Origin: Eucalyptus grandis | Taxonomy: Eukaryota; Streptophyta; Magnoliopsida; Myrtales; Myrtaceae | NCBI RefSeq assembly: GCF_016545825.1 | Contig: NC_052619.1 | Location: forward strand, 49,741,090 to 49,805,089 | Reading direction: 5' to 3' | Length of the DNA: 64,000 bases | In this document: piece after piece, positions 1 to 10,793 of the stretch | Position numbering within the stretch: position 1 is the first letter of the stretch | Layout: every line of letters begins with the position of its first letter | Position numbers and translations under genes: made by a program | Notes under the pieces: model-generated | Database searches by the model: none | What the model saw: only the letters and a program-made list of their open reading frames with translations | Told to the model about the DNA's origin: nothing

Positions 1-353
1 AAAACGCATGATTTCCACTATATTTATTGTGATAATACGATTAAATAACTAAATTGATCGAGTAAAAAATATGATCAAGTAAAAAGTTGGTCTTGTCCGT
101 AGTGTCATATTGGGTTAACCCGATATGAATTGGAAATTACATTGTGTGGGTTGGGTGTGACTTGGTTTGTTGTGTTTTATAAAAATCGGACATATTATAT
201 TTTCAATTGTTGGGTCTAGCTTCCATTAACTTGTAATGCAAATCTTAAATAAATGCCCAAATTCGCTATATTCGGAAATTTCGAGAGACTAACTTTCATC
301 CAATGAAATGTAAATATTGTGCTTATTAACCAATAAAAGTTTAGGAAATTTAC
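1..353 (-). other. Intron or 3' flank of the TIR gene
   Basis: The stretch follows the splice donor that ends the TIR exon (AAAAG then GTAAAT, boundary 354/353 on the minus strand). I see no NBS exon, no P-loop and no coding-like frame in it. Either the intron runs past the left edge to an NBS exon outside the window, or the gene is a TIR-only gene whose remaining exons lie outside. Confidence 0.55.
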
Positions 354-1164
354 CTTTTGCCTTCAAGTTCCCGTCCTTTTATACCTCCAACCTTTATGAG
401 GGCTCTTTCCCACCGCGCCAGTTCATGGGAGTCAAACTTCCCCTTGTGCTTCAAACCAAAGAAAGAGAAAAAATTCCTCTTGTGTTTGCATATGGCTTTC
501 TTGTACAAATCTGTTTTGAGCTTCACATCATCAGTCTTCACATCATAGAAAATGGGGATGATCACTTTTTTGCCATCTGATTTTGAGGTGCATTCTTCCA
601 TACGAGCTACCTCACGGAGACACCATGAACTGGTGGCGAAGTTTCGAGAGAAGATTGGTATGTATATCCGAGACTCATCAACTGCCTTCAAAACCTCATT
701 GATTCTTTTACCATCTTCGAGTTCTTCACTATCAAGGAAAACTTGAAGTCCTGCAATTACCATGCTGTGGTAAAGGTGATCAGTGAAATTTAGGCGCGTG
801 TCGCTTCCCCGGAAACTCAAAAACACATCGAACTTCTCTCCATATGCATCATCCGTTCCCGAGGTTGACTCCGAGTCCCTCCTTAACGCCTCATTCTCTT
901 CTCCAGATGCATTGTCCGTTCTCGAGGTTGGATCCGAGTCCCTCCTCCTCTTCGATTTTAGGAGTTGTCTCAAAGCCCTGCCACAAATTACAAACTTTTA
1001 ACCTGATCAAGACTTAAAAACAGAAACGTAAATCGAATAAGCAGGCTGAACTGCAGGGTTATCTATCAACAAGAGCTCGAACAGATGTCGAGTCAGAGCA
1101 CTTACAGTCCTCCCACAATTAAAGCAGGGATGATGATTAAAGCCAGAATTCCGGTGAAGTCCAT
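354..1164 (-). CDS. TIR-domain resistance protein, first two exons, with N-terminal membrane anchor
   Basis: Seen: exon 1 is 1164-1106 (ATG at 1164-1162, donor CT|GTAAGT). Exon 2 is 977-354 (acceptor GGCAG|GGCTTT, donor AAAAG|GTAAAT). Exon 2 has no ATG of its own ahead of the TIR domain, but the two exons join in frame. Exon 1 encodes MDFTGILALIIIPALIVGG, a hydrophobic helix, followed by a basic stop-transfer-like stretch (KSKRRR). Next comes an acidic linker made of a 21-residue tandem repeat (63-bp period, about 860-960), then a TIR domain starting KFDVFLSFRGSDTR. The BB-loop region (DSEELEDGKR) and the WCLREV motif with the glutamate used by plant TIR NADases are present. Known family: TIR domains signal by cleaving NAD+, and flax L6 carries an N-terminal signal anchor. 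Inferred: a membrane-tethered TIR receptor of the L6-like group, continuing beyond the left edge or TIR-only. No disabling lesion is visible in this part. Confidence 0.75.
1106..1164 (-). other. Micro-exon encoding a signal anchor
   Basis: This 59-nt exon (19 codons plus 2 nt) is too short for an ORF scan. It is supported by a good donor (GTAAGT), by an acceptor at 978-980 after a T-rich intron end, and by a phase match that gives an uninterrupted frame into the TIR exon. The peptide is almost entirely Ile, Leu, Ala, Val and Gly, as expected for a type II or III membrane anchor rather than a cleaved secretory signal. Confidence 0.65.
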
Positions 1165-1400
1165 CAGTGGGCCGATCCTCTCAGCTGTATTCACCCGCAG
1201 AAGAAAACCATTCAGTGAATAGAGCTAAGTTGGGAGGGTTCAGTGGAGGAAGATCGACTATAACTTCTCAAGGTGAAGAGAAGAACGGCAAAGTCAATGC
1301 AGGGAGGTTTCTGGAAAACGAAGGAGTCGGCAAAAATCAGAACATGGATTTGCACAGAGCCCGAGAGGAGTCAGAAATACAGGGCAAAGGGCGAAAAATC
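1165..1400 (-). other. 5' leader and upstream flank of the TIR gene
   Basis: The leader just upstream of the ATG contains the string gaggatcggcc (minus strand). Closely related leaders, with the same string or one difference, occur at about 15850-15915 and 20412-20475 without an intact exon 1 behind them. No TATA box could be placed with confidence. Confidence 0.45.
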
Positions 1401-1957
1401 TATCACTAAGAATGAAAAAAGGGGAAGGGCAAAATTGGAATTTCGAGAGAATTAAACAAAATATTCCACGTTTTAACGGGGTTAGAAGGACATTGGCTAG
1501 ATTTTTTTGTTTTGTTCGAGACATGGCTAGATTAAGTAAATGGTAAATGGTTTGATTTTTTTTTTTTTTCCTTTCGACATATTCATGTTTTTCATTGTGC
1601 CTTGGACAAAAAAAGGACAAGAGCCGGAAGACAGAGAAAAGGTAGGTTTTTCTTTACAGCAAATTAGTAACGTTAAGTAGTGTGATTAGATATTGAATGG
1701 TGGTTTTTCAGTCAGCTAATTGGAGATTGAATTTTTTTTTTTTTTTTTTTTTCTTTTTGAAATTTCCGATGCACACTTTAATTTTTCAATCTTAGCACCT
1801 GAAACTTTTACATTAGTCCAATATCGACAAGTATATGTAATTATAATTTTCACCATTTTTTAATATTTGAAGAGACATTTCCTTTTTTGGCGAGAGAGTA
1901 TAAAAGTTGATTTTCGCTTTTTAAAGCCAAAAATAAAACGGGCTATGGTGAGTTTTT
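1400..1957. repeat. Flank unit A, block 1
   Basis: Block 1 is recognised by the runs gttagaaggacattgg, acagagaaaaggtaggtttt and, near the end, ttggcgagagagtataaaag followed by a C-poor stretch. Diverged copies lie at about 14495-14850 (unit C) and 19400-19895 (unit B). It contains long T-runs (1558-1570, 1730-1752). No coding potential is visible. I read it as duplicated intergenic DNA of the resistance cluster. Confidence 0.6.
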
Positions 1958-2712
1958 ATTGGGTACCCCGCGGATTTCTGAAACTTGACGTCGACGGCTC
2001 CTTCCTCCAAGAATCAAAGTCCGGCGCTGTCGATGGCGTATGCCAGGACTCAACAGGTAAGCTGATCGGGGGTTTTGCTCGGGTGGTGAAGACTCGGTCA
2101 GCCTTTCAAGCTGAAACCCTAGGCTTGCTACAAAGTCTTCGGTGTCCTTTGTGGAGAAAATATTGGGTGGTCCGGGACCGCCACGTCAGCGTGGTCCCGG
2201 ACCACTCACGCGGTGCCATGTGTTAAATTGAGCCCACTTCTCTGACGCTCTCTCTCCTCTTTCTCTCTTTTGTCCCTCCCCATACACGTGGCGTCATGTG
2301 AGTGGTCCGGGACCACGCTGACGTGGTGGTCCCGGACCACCCAATATTTTCTCGTCCTTTGTGTCAACTTGATCAAAAGTGGGTGGTTGAATCTGACAAC
2401 CCATCTTTGGTTTAGTTCAGAGGGTACTTGGTGTTGAGCAACCCACGTGGGAGGGAAGACAACTGGTCCAAGAGTGCAGCAGTTCATTGACTTTTTCGCT
2501 CAACCTTCGCTTAGTCTATTGCTCTTTCTCCTAGAACTCAATGCCACGGATTAGGTGTTAAAGCCCAACTCTGCGACACCCTTCCTTTAAATCGGGTCTC
2601 ATTTCTCCCCGCCCCCTCTTTCGGACTTGATATGTTTGGAAGCACATCTGATGTATCCATCTACGTTTCCTTGTTGAAATGAAAAGATCTTTTACCAACT
2701 GAAGAAAAAAAA
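1958..2712 (+). pseudogene. RNase H-like fragment of a LINE-type retrotransposon, split by a MITE
   Basis: Translation around 1960-2143 reads PRGFLKLDVDGSF and later FQAETLGLLQSLR, typical of the RNase H-like domain (RVT_3 type) found at the 3' end of plant L1-like LINEs and in related domesticated genes. After the MITE the same frame resumes (KWVVESDNPSLV at about 2378-2412) and then meets a TAG. A short A-run (2704-2712) could be the remnant poly(A) tail. Similarity to flank unit B stops at about 1957 and resumes at 2713, so this looks like an insertion. It is 5' truncated and has no reverse transcriptase part. Confidence 0.6.
2154..2353. mobile_element. 200-bp MITE, Mutator-like, with 10-bp target duplication
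   Basis: The terminal inverted repeats are about 53 bp and nearly perfect: they start gagaaaatattgggtgg and end ccacccaatattttctc. Each arm itself contains a smaller inverted repeat (ggtccgggacc versus ggtcccggacc), so the element can fold into nested hairpins. Direct repeats gtcctttgtg flank it exactly (2144-2153 and 2354-2363). A 9-10 bp duplication with long inverted repeats fits non-autonomous Mutator-like elements. The internal part is pyrimidine rich and has no coding capacity. It interrupts the RNase H frame. Confidence 0.85.
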
Positions 2713-3300
2713 ACACGGCATGTAAAAGGAGCTAATTGATTATGAAGGATGGCTCATTTTTGGCCCTATGGTTGCTCTCAGTACGAGGAAAAAACATCAA
2801 TAGCCGAGGGGAGAATAAAGGTGATTTTCTGCGAAAATGAGGACCCGCCAAATAATAAGTCTAAGATAATAATATATGCAAACGACTCAAGTCAGAGCTC
2901 CACTAACCTCTGGGATGGAAAGAACGATTGATATTAATTTGTGTAGTTGGGTATCTAAATGTTAGGAAATGGTCACATTACACTATAAATTACTATGCAA
3001 AAGTGTAATGTAAAGCCTACTGATATTCAGGATATAAAGTGATGTTTAAAAAATAAGTTATGCTTGGCGTCGACATTTTAGAAAAGAATCCGAGGTGGAG
3101 GGAAAATCGGCATCCATTAGATTTGTTCTCCACCCCGAACTGAACTACAAATTTATATGAGATTTGATTTGAAACGGAAATTAAAAACTTAATTCAATGT
3201 AAAGCTTGAGCCTTTGCTCATTAAGTCATAAAATAAAATAAATAAATGTGTCATTTTTGGGTGCATTTATTTTGTGGAAAATGAATGATTTCGAAAATAT
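2713..3300. repeat. Flank unit A, block 2
   Basis: The block matches 20485-21080 (unit B), for example ggttgctctcagtacgagg here versus attgctctcagtatgaa there, and both share aataataagtctaag. A weaker partial copy is at about 15935-16030. The short ORF at 2749-2931 is not conserved in the copies and is not called a gene. Confidence 0.55.
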
Positions 3301-3519
3301 TTTCTTAAAAATTATCACTTGCAAAAATGAATGCAAGAAAAATATTTTTATCATCTATAAATTTTTTTAAATATAATTATTTCCAACAATGAAAATATTC
3401 ATTATTGACTAATTATTTTAATTAATACGAGAGATTATTTTTAAGAAAATATTTACCAAATCATTCATTTTTCATGAAACAAATGATGTATTCATTTATT
3501 ATACAGTTCATTAATGCAA

Positions 3520-4568
3520 TTATAAACATAATATGAAGAAATACTTCTGGAATAAGTAGTCTATGACAACCGATCTTGAATCGGAATTGTTATTTGACTA
3601 TCACTTATATTTTTGGAAGGCGATTAATTAATTCATTGAGATTTGCGTCTCTGGCAATAGAGCCCGTGACAAAAAGCATCAAATGCGAGAACTGAACGTG
3701 ATCCCCCAGAGAGGCACTTGCTAATAATCGCTGGGGGGCTTCAAAAAATTCAGAATCCAAGTGGTTTACCTGCAAAAGAAAAAGTGCCTTCTTCTCCTCC
3801 TACACAAAGCCAGTTAAGTTCATGCCAAGCTGTCACCCAACCCCAGTCAACATCATCAGATTTCTAGCTTTCGGTGTGTGAAAATATGGAATATTGTTCC
3901 TTGATAGTAAATCTTTACATGCGATGGTAAAATTCGAAACCTGTTTGGTAACTAAATTTTGAACCATGTTACCAATAGTTTTATAAAAGTATCCATGGTT
4001 ATTTAACCTGTAACGTGTCGGTAAAATACCAACATTTTTGTACATATGTCATTAGTTATTTAATTTTTCAAAAGTATGATGTGTTACCAATGTTTACTCA
4101 TGTAACTTAACGGCATTTTTAGGCTACCAACTTTTTTTTTTTTTTTTTTTATCGTTTACCAACTTTTATTTGATTATTTCAAAATTAGCAATTGTTCCAA
4201 GACTTGCAAATATTTCTTTGCTACAATTACGATTGTATTAAAGTATCAATTCTTATAGCTAATTACTAATATTAATTTAAGTGATTCAACAACTTTTTAC
4301 AGATTGAGTTATCATCTAGTTTTAGCTTTATCAATATTTGTTTCCGGATATTTCTGCATGTTTAGAGTTACTAGAAGATTAGTAACTCTTACTTGAATCC
4401 ACTTGCCAACGGTTATTTGTTTGTTTTATAGTACCAACTATTTCAATAATTTATAAAAAGTTATTTTGAAGATTACCCATGACTTAAAGTTACCATTTCT
4501 ATTTGACCATAGTATAACGTATTTAATATTTCATCTCGACTAATCTTTAGTTAAATGTATGTAATAAG
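3520..4568. repeat. Flank unit A, block 3, left part
   Basis: The block matches 21340-22082 (shared strings include gttatttaacctgtaacg and aaaataccaacac/at). It is cut at 4568 by the copia element and resumes at 14181. Unit B has the same sequence without the insertion (taaatgtatttaataaggcc at about 22066), so unit B shows the empty site. No gene is visible. The stretch 3300-3520 is AT-rich and holds nothing I recognise. Confidence 0.65.
4125..4168. repeat. Poly(T) micro-insertion with direct repeats
   Basis: A run of about 19 T followed by atcgtt lies between two copies of taccaactttt (4125 onward and 4157-4167). The related unit B region (about 21560) lacks the T-run. The pattern fits a retroposon reduced to its tail, read on the minus strand, but slippage in a T-run is also possible. 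Confidence 0.4.
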
Positions 4569-5505
4569 TGTTGGAGAAATCTTCTTGAAATGTTTTGAAG
4601 CTGACAAAATGTTTCCATCAGTCTAGTCTGAAGGTTTGCAGACTCTGCTATTTAAAGTTTGAAGACCTCCGGACAGCCAGACTCAAGATTCAAAGTCTAT
4701 CCTCATTGACAGTTCTAATCCGTTGAAGAAAGGATATCCAGAACTGGATGTTTTATTAAGGATATGACCTTATCGACTGGAGAAGATCTCTTGGCTGAAT
4801 ATGACATAACGGAATCCCTTTAATTGATCGAGATTGATTCGATGATCAAGGATCTGATGATTGGCGAAATATTCATGGAAGGTTCTACTTATGGAAACCG
4901 AGATCCTGATTGTATGGGCGAACATGATTGATGGGCTATCGACATGTTCCTTTAATAGCTCGAATGATCTTCCTAATTGATTCCGTCCAACGGGTAGATT
5001 GGAGGAATTCCTTTGGTAAGTGCCAACGGGTATGATGGCGTAAAGGAGTATATAAGGAAGACGTTCTAAGCTGTTCAGAGTATGCGCGATAGAAGAATTC
5101 CAAAGTCTGAAGCTTCTTGTTGTTTAGTCAATTCATTTGAGCGAAAAACTTGTACGCAAAAGAGAGTTTATACTTGTGAGAAACCTTGAGGAAGTGTGAT
5201 AGAACATCCACACTGTGGAATCAAGGAAGAACTGTGTTTGTATCATATCTTTTGTTCATAGTGGAATCCAGCCGATAGGCTGTCGGGTGCGGAAGAGTGG
5301 ACGTAGGCTTGGGATAAGCCGAACCACTATAAACCTTGTGTTTAATCTTCTCTTCCCTACTCTTTACTTTACCTTGATCGTAATTCATTTTGGAAAAGCA
5401 AAAGAGTACTTCCTTTCTATCGTCTACTTAGTATTGCCGTGGTATCTCGAGAAATTGTTTTTACACCTATTCACCCCCCTCTAGGTGCTTATACTAGCTA
5501 CATCA
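4569..5505 (+). repeat. 5' LTR of the Sirevirus-like element
   Basis: 937 bp, bounded by TG and CA. It contains a TATA-like stretch (gagtatataagg, about 5046-5057) that would serve as the U3 core promoter. The ORF at 5215-5484 lies wholly inside the LTR and is repeated in the 3' LTR, so it is not a gene. Confidence 0.93.
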
Positions 5506-5507
5506 AT

Positions 5508-5520
5508 TGGTATCAGAGCC
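5508..5520 (+). other. Primer binding site, initiator tRNA-Met
   Basis: TGGTATCAGAGCC lies two bases after the 5' LTR. It is complementary to the 3' end of initiator methionine tRNA, the usual primer for copia elements. Confidence 0.9.
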
Positions 5521-5567
5521 TGTGTACTCACTTTGTTTGAAGTATTTTACTTCAGAGTTAAAGATCC

Positions 5568-7277
5568 ATGGCTAGTATGTTGGTTCCAGGGCTGGTAGAA
5601 GGGCAAAACAATACCAGACCACCTAACTTTGATGGAAAAGATTACAACATATGGAAAAAAAAAATGAAGGTGTTTCTAAGATTAAAGGATCCTCTGGAAT
5701 GTGATGTTGTAGAAAAAGGAATCACTCCTAAAGCTGCACCTGTCTCAGAAAGAGGAAAAGATACTGTGGAGTCTAGCCAAATGACTCAGGAAGAGATAAT
5801 CAAGAGATAAGCTCTTGATGCAAAAGCAATTTATTCTTTATATTGTGCTTTATCACCTACTGAATATAACAGAATATCTTCTTGTGTTACAGCTAAAGAA
5901 GTCTAGGATAGATTACATATAACCTATGAAGGAACCGATCGAGTGAAGGAGACCCGAATCAACATTCTCCTCGGTCAATACGAAGCTTTCAGAATGAAAT
6001 CAGGAGAATCTATAACTGACATGTTTAGTCGTTTTACAGATATCGTGAATGGTCTTGAAAATCAAGGTCAACCAATTTCTGATCCCATGAAGGTAAACAA
6101 GCTACTGCGTGGACTCTCCAAGGATTGGAATCACATAAAGACCTCAATAAGAGAGACCCAAAGAATCATGCCTCTATCTGTTGATGAATTGGTTGGAACT
6201 CTTCAGTCTTATGAAGTGGAACGAATCAATGAAGACGAAGACCCTAAAGGTAAGAAATCCATTGCATTAAAATCCAATGATGATTATGATGTTGTAGATT
6301 CTGAAGACGATATGGACGATGAGGAGCTTGCTCTCATGATAAGAAGATTCAGAAAGTTGAACAGAAAAGGAAGAAGATTCAATCCAAGGAAACAAAATTT
6401 TCAAAAGCAACAAACTAAGTCTGTTGAGGATGATGAATCAAACAAAGATGTAGTCTGCTTTGAATGTAAGAAAAATGGACACATCAGACCCAACTGTCCT
6501 CTTCTGAGGAAGAAGAAAGGAAAAGCTGAAAAGTATCGAAAGGCTTTTAAAGCATAAACCTGGAGTGATACAGAATGTGAAGAAAGTGATGATGATTATG
6601 CCAACATATGTCTGATGGTACAATCGGATTCAGATTCAAACTCCGAGACAGACTCAGATTCAGACAATGAATTTGAGGTAAGTAACTTCAAAATCCCTAT
6701 TAAAGTTTCTAAATACATTAATGAGTTGTGTTTTAGTCTTAAGACTTCTCTTAAAAGGATTTTCGAACTCAAAAAGGAAAATTCTGCCTTAAAACAACAA
6801 GAAAATGTTTTGAAAGAAAAGGTGAAATGTTTAGATATGAATGTTTCTTCTCTTAGAGAAAGTGAAGATAATCTTTCAAAAGAAAATGCATTCTTGAAAA
6901 ATGATATCTCAAATATTTCCAAAATTTTTTCGATAGGATCTGAGAAACTAGAAAAAATACTTTATGTTCAAAGACCTTATTTCAATAAATCTGGTTTGGG
7001 AATGACTGCTGAAACCATTCCTTTAATTGATTTTCCTAAAGTGAATGAAAGAATCAAACAAAGACCCTCAAGAGATGCTTATAAAAATCATTTTAAAAGG
7101 ACCTTTGTAAAACTAGTAGGTCGCAATGCTCTCAGATGTTCAAAGTGCAATAGTGCAGATCATTTTGAAAAAGAATGTCCTATGGTTTGGAAACCTGTCA
7201 ATAAAGTATGGGCAAAAACCACATATCATACTAACACGAATGGACCCAAGAAAAGATGGGTACCAAAGAAAGTTTGA
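5568..7277 (+). pseudogene. gag: gag of the Sirevirus-like element, three internal stops
   Basis: The ATG at 5568 follows the primer site. One frame runs to a TGA at 7275-7277 and is interrupted by stops at 5808, 5904 and 6555. Seen in order: an N-terminal gag region (PPNFDGKDYNIWKKKMKVFL), a UBN2-like middle, a basic stretch, a CCHC zinc knuckle (CFECKKNGHIRPNC, about 6455-6500), an acidic Ser/Asp-rich stretch, a predicted coiled coil (6720-6960) and a second knuckle (CSKCNSADHFEKEC, about 7137-7180). Two knuckles plus a coiled coil fit the long gag of Sireviruses. The product would form the virus-like particle. It cannot be made full length without readthrough. Confidence 0.85.
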
Positions 7278-7290
7278 GTTTCTTTTTTAA

Positions 7291-10200
7291 ATGCAGGTCA
7301 CTATTAAGAAAAAGGTAAAATGGTATCTGGATAGTGGATGCTCAAGACATATGACAAGAGACTCAAATTACTTCATAAAACTTGTTCAAGTAAATGGTGG
7401 AAAAGTCTCATTTGGAGGAAACAACAAAGGAAAAATTGTGGGATTTGGAACTGTGAAGATTGGAAACCTCACAATAAGCAATGTTTCTTTAGTTGAATGA
7501 CTCAACTACAATTTGTTCAGTGTCAGTTAGTTATGTGATACCGGTTTCAAAATCTATTTTCAAGAGGGTATATGTTCAGGAACCAGTAAAGACTCTACTC
7601 AGTCATTTATGGGACGAAGACATGGAAATATCTACCTCTTGGATGTGAAACCAGATGAATCACAATGTTTAATTTCAATCCAAGACGAAGCAAGCTTATG
7701 GCACAGAAAGCTTGGGCACATCAATATGAAGCAAATAGCCAAAATTTCAACAAAGAAGCTTGTTCGTGGTCTACCCAATTTATCATATCAAAAGTCTGAC
7801 CTATGTACACCATGCATATTGGGAAAACATGTAAGAAATTCCTTTAAACTAATAAATCAAGTTTCCACTAACCATGTACTACAGCTTCTGCATATGGATC
7901 TCTTTGGACCAACCAGAACATAGAGCATTGGAGGTAAGAAATATTGCCTAGTAATCGTGGATGACTACTCACGATTTACTTGGGTGTATTTCCTGGCAAG
8001 TAAGTCTGAAACTTTCTCTTACTTTGAAAAATTTGCTAAAAATGTTCAAAATGAAAAATGATATGCTATTTCAAGTATAAGAACAGATCATGGAGGTGAA
8101 TTTGAAAATCAAGATTTTACAAGATTTTGTGATGAATCTGGTTTTCAGCATTTGTTCTCCTCTCCATATACTCCAGAACAAGATGGAGTTGTGGAAAGAA
8201 AGAATAGATCGCTTCAAGAAATGGCTAGAACTCTTTTAATTGAAAGTAACATCTCCTCACGTTTTTGGGCCGAAGCAGTTTTTACAGCATGTTATATTAT
8301 CAACAGAGTTTTTCTAAGGCCTATTCTAGAAAAACCCCCCTATGAATTATTCAAAGAAAAGAAGCCTATTGTTTCATATTTTCATGTGTTTGGATGCAAA
8401 TGTTTTATACTGAAAAATGCAAATGATCGAATTGGTAAGTTTGAAGAAAAGTTAGATGAAGGCATCTTCCTTGGATACTCAACCACAAGCAAAGCGTACA
8501 GAGTCTACAACAAAAAGACTCAAACCGTGGAAGAATCAATGAATGTCAAATTCCAGGATTCTATACAAAATGAATCTATTCAGACTCATCTTGAAGAGAC
8601 TAAACCTGCTCCAGACTCTACAAAGTCTAAATCTCAAGAAGCAGCTCAGACTTTGAAGGACCAGCAGCAAGTAACTGTTGAAGATTCAAGTGAAGGAAGT
8701 GATCATCATTCTGACAAATTAACCAACAACTGGAAGCATAAGTCCAGTCATCCAAAAGATCTTATCATTGGCGACATTAATGAAGGAATTTGCACAAGAT
8801 CCAAATAGCGCGAAGAGTCTAGTACTGTGGCTCTTATTTCTGAAATAGAACCCAAAAGCATAGAAGAAGTTTTATCTGATGAAAGCTGGATTGAAGCCAT
8901 GCAAGAAGAACTCAGGCAATTCAGTATCAATGATGTCTGGGAATTGACTCCAAAACCGAAAGGTAAATCAGTTATTGGAGCTAAATGGGTTTTCAAAAAC
9001 AAGATGGACGAAAAAGGAAAGGTCGTGAGAAACAAAGCAAGACTCGTGGCCAAGGGATACACGCAAGAAGAAGGGATAGACTATGACGAGACTTACGCAC
9101 CAGTAGTAAGGTTAGAAGCAATTCGTTTATTACTTGCATTTGCTTGTCATAAAAATTTCAGGTTATTTCAAATGGATGTCAAAAGTGCATTCCTAAATGG
9201 ATTCATCCATGAGGAAGTCTATGTGGAACAACCACCTGGGTTTGAAGACCCAAGGAAACAAGACTTAGTATTCAAACTCAAAAATGCCTTATATGGCTTA
9301 AAGCAAGCACCTCGAGCTTGGTACGACATGCTGAGTAAGTTTTTAATTCAAAAATGTTTTGTGAAAGGTAAAGTAGACACTACTTTGTTTATTAAAAGAG
9401 AAAGCAAAAGTTTTGTGCTAGTTCAAATATATGTCGATGATATTATATTCGGATCTCTTAATGAAAGTCTGTGCAAGAAATTCTCTAAGACTATGTAGGA
9501 TGAATTTGAAATGAGCATGATGGGTGAGTTAACCTTCTTTCTCGGGCTTCAAGTGAAACAACTAAAGGAATGAACTTTTATTCATCAAGAAAAATATGCT
9601 AATGTTCTCGTCAAAAAGTTTGGTCTGAACAATTGCAAGAAGGCTGAAATACCAATGTCAAGTTTCTTGAAGATAGACAAAGATGAAGAAGGAAAGAAAG
9701 TCGACCAGAAGCTATATAGGAGTATCATTGGCTCACTTCTTTATCTTACTGCTTCTAGACCTGACATTTTGTTTAGTGTTTGCATTTGTGCCAGATTTCA
9801 AGCAGACCCTAAAGAATCTCATTTAAATGCTACAAAGCGTATTATTAAATACATTGCTTCAACTTCAAGCATCGGCCTATGGTATCCTAAAAGAGGAGAC
9901 TTTACTCTTCTTGGATACTCAGACGCAGATCTAGCCGGTTGTAGAGTTGATAGAAAGAGCATCTTGGGTACCTGTCAACTACTTGGAGGCAGGACAGTAT
10001 CTTGGTTTTCAAGAAAGCAGAGTACAGTAGCTCTCTCTACAATAGAAGCAGAGTATGTTGCTCTTGGAAGCTGCTGTTCACAAATTCTGTGGATAAAACA
10101 ACAATTAAGAGACTTCGGAATTGAAGATTCATGCACGAAGATTAACTGCGACAACACCAGTGCAATCATTCTTACCAAAAATCCAATTCTTCACTCAAGA

Positions 10201-10386
10201 GCAAAGCATATAAAGATTCGACATCACTTCATTAGATATCACGTTCAAAATGGAGAAGTTTCGATTAAGTATGTTGATACAAAGAACCAACTGGCGGATA
10301 TATTCACAAAGCCTTTGGAGAAAAATCAATTTGAAATTATTCGCTCCAGACTCAACATTTTGAGGTTTGAAGAAGTTAAAGTCTAG
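7291..10386 (+). pseudogene. pol: pol of the Sirevirus-like element: protease, integrase, RT, RNase H; seven internal stops
   Basis: The frame is +1 relative to gag and begins 14 nt after the gag stop. Domains: protease (WYLDSGCSRHMT, about 7321), pre-integrase zinc finger (LWHRKLGH and CTPCILGKH, about 7696-7830), integrase core (MDLFGP, RTDHGGEFEN, and YTPEQDGVVERKN carrying the glutamate), RT ([21 protein letters not shown]) and RNase H (GYSDADLAG, STIEAEYVAL). Internal stops: 7498, 7528, 7921, 8059, 8806, 9496 and 9571. The frame is otherwise continuous for 3.1 kb. Most stops sit where related proteins usually have Gln or another codon one transition away, which suggests C-to-T decay. Confidence 0.9.
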
Positions 10387-10793
10387 AGACTCTCAGACTT
10401 AGGCAAACAAGACCTTGACTGTAAGTTAGTCTCTCTCTCGAATCATATCTTGAAAAGGTACGATCGTCAAAATGTGATTAATTATTGCTATATTTAATCA
10501 ATGTAATTATTGCAACGTTTCCTTTTCGAAAAAGAAGTTATTTTTTGAAATGACTATTTTCGAGGAAAAAAGACAGTTATTTTGAAAATGCATCTTTTTA
10601 TTTTCCTTTGTGACGATTCGTATACCTCTCTTTTTAACCGATCGTGCATTGTTGATTCCTCTTCACTTTACTCTCAAAAACCCTAGAAAGCATCGATCCT
10701 CCATTCATGTTTTCTTCTCTTGCCTAATCTTCGAAAAAATTGTCATTTTTACTTGGGAAAGTCAAGCAAGGAATCTTTCAAAGAGTGAGAAAG

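Noticed and set aside
1294..1620. 108-codon minus-strand ORF upstream of the TIR gene
   Set aside because: Starts without a clear ATG context and is not kept in block 1 copies.
5215..5484. 89-codon ORF
   Set aside because: Lies inside the LTR and recurs in the other LTR.
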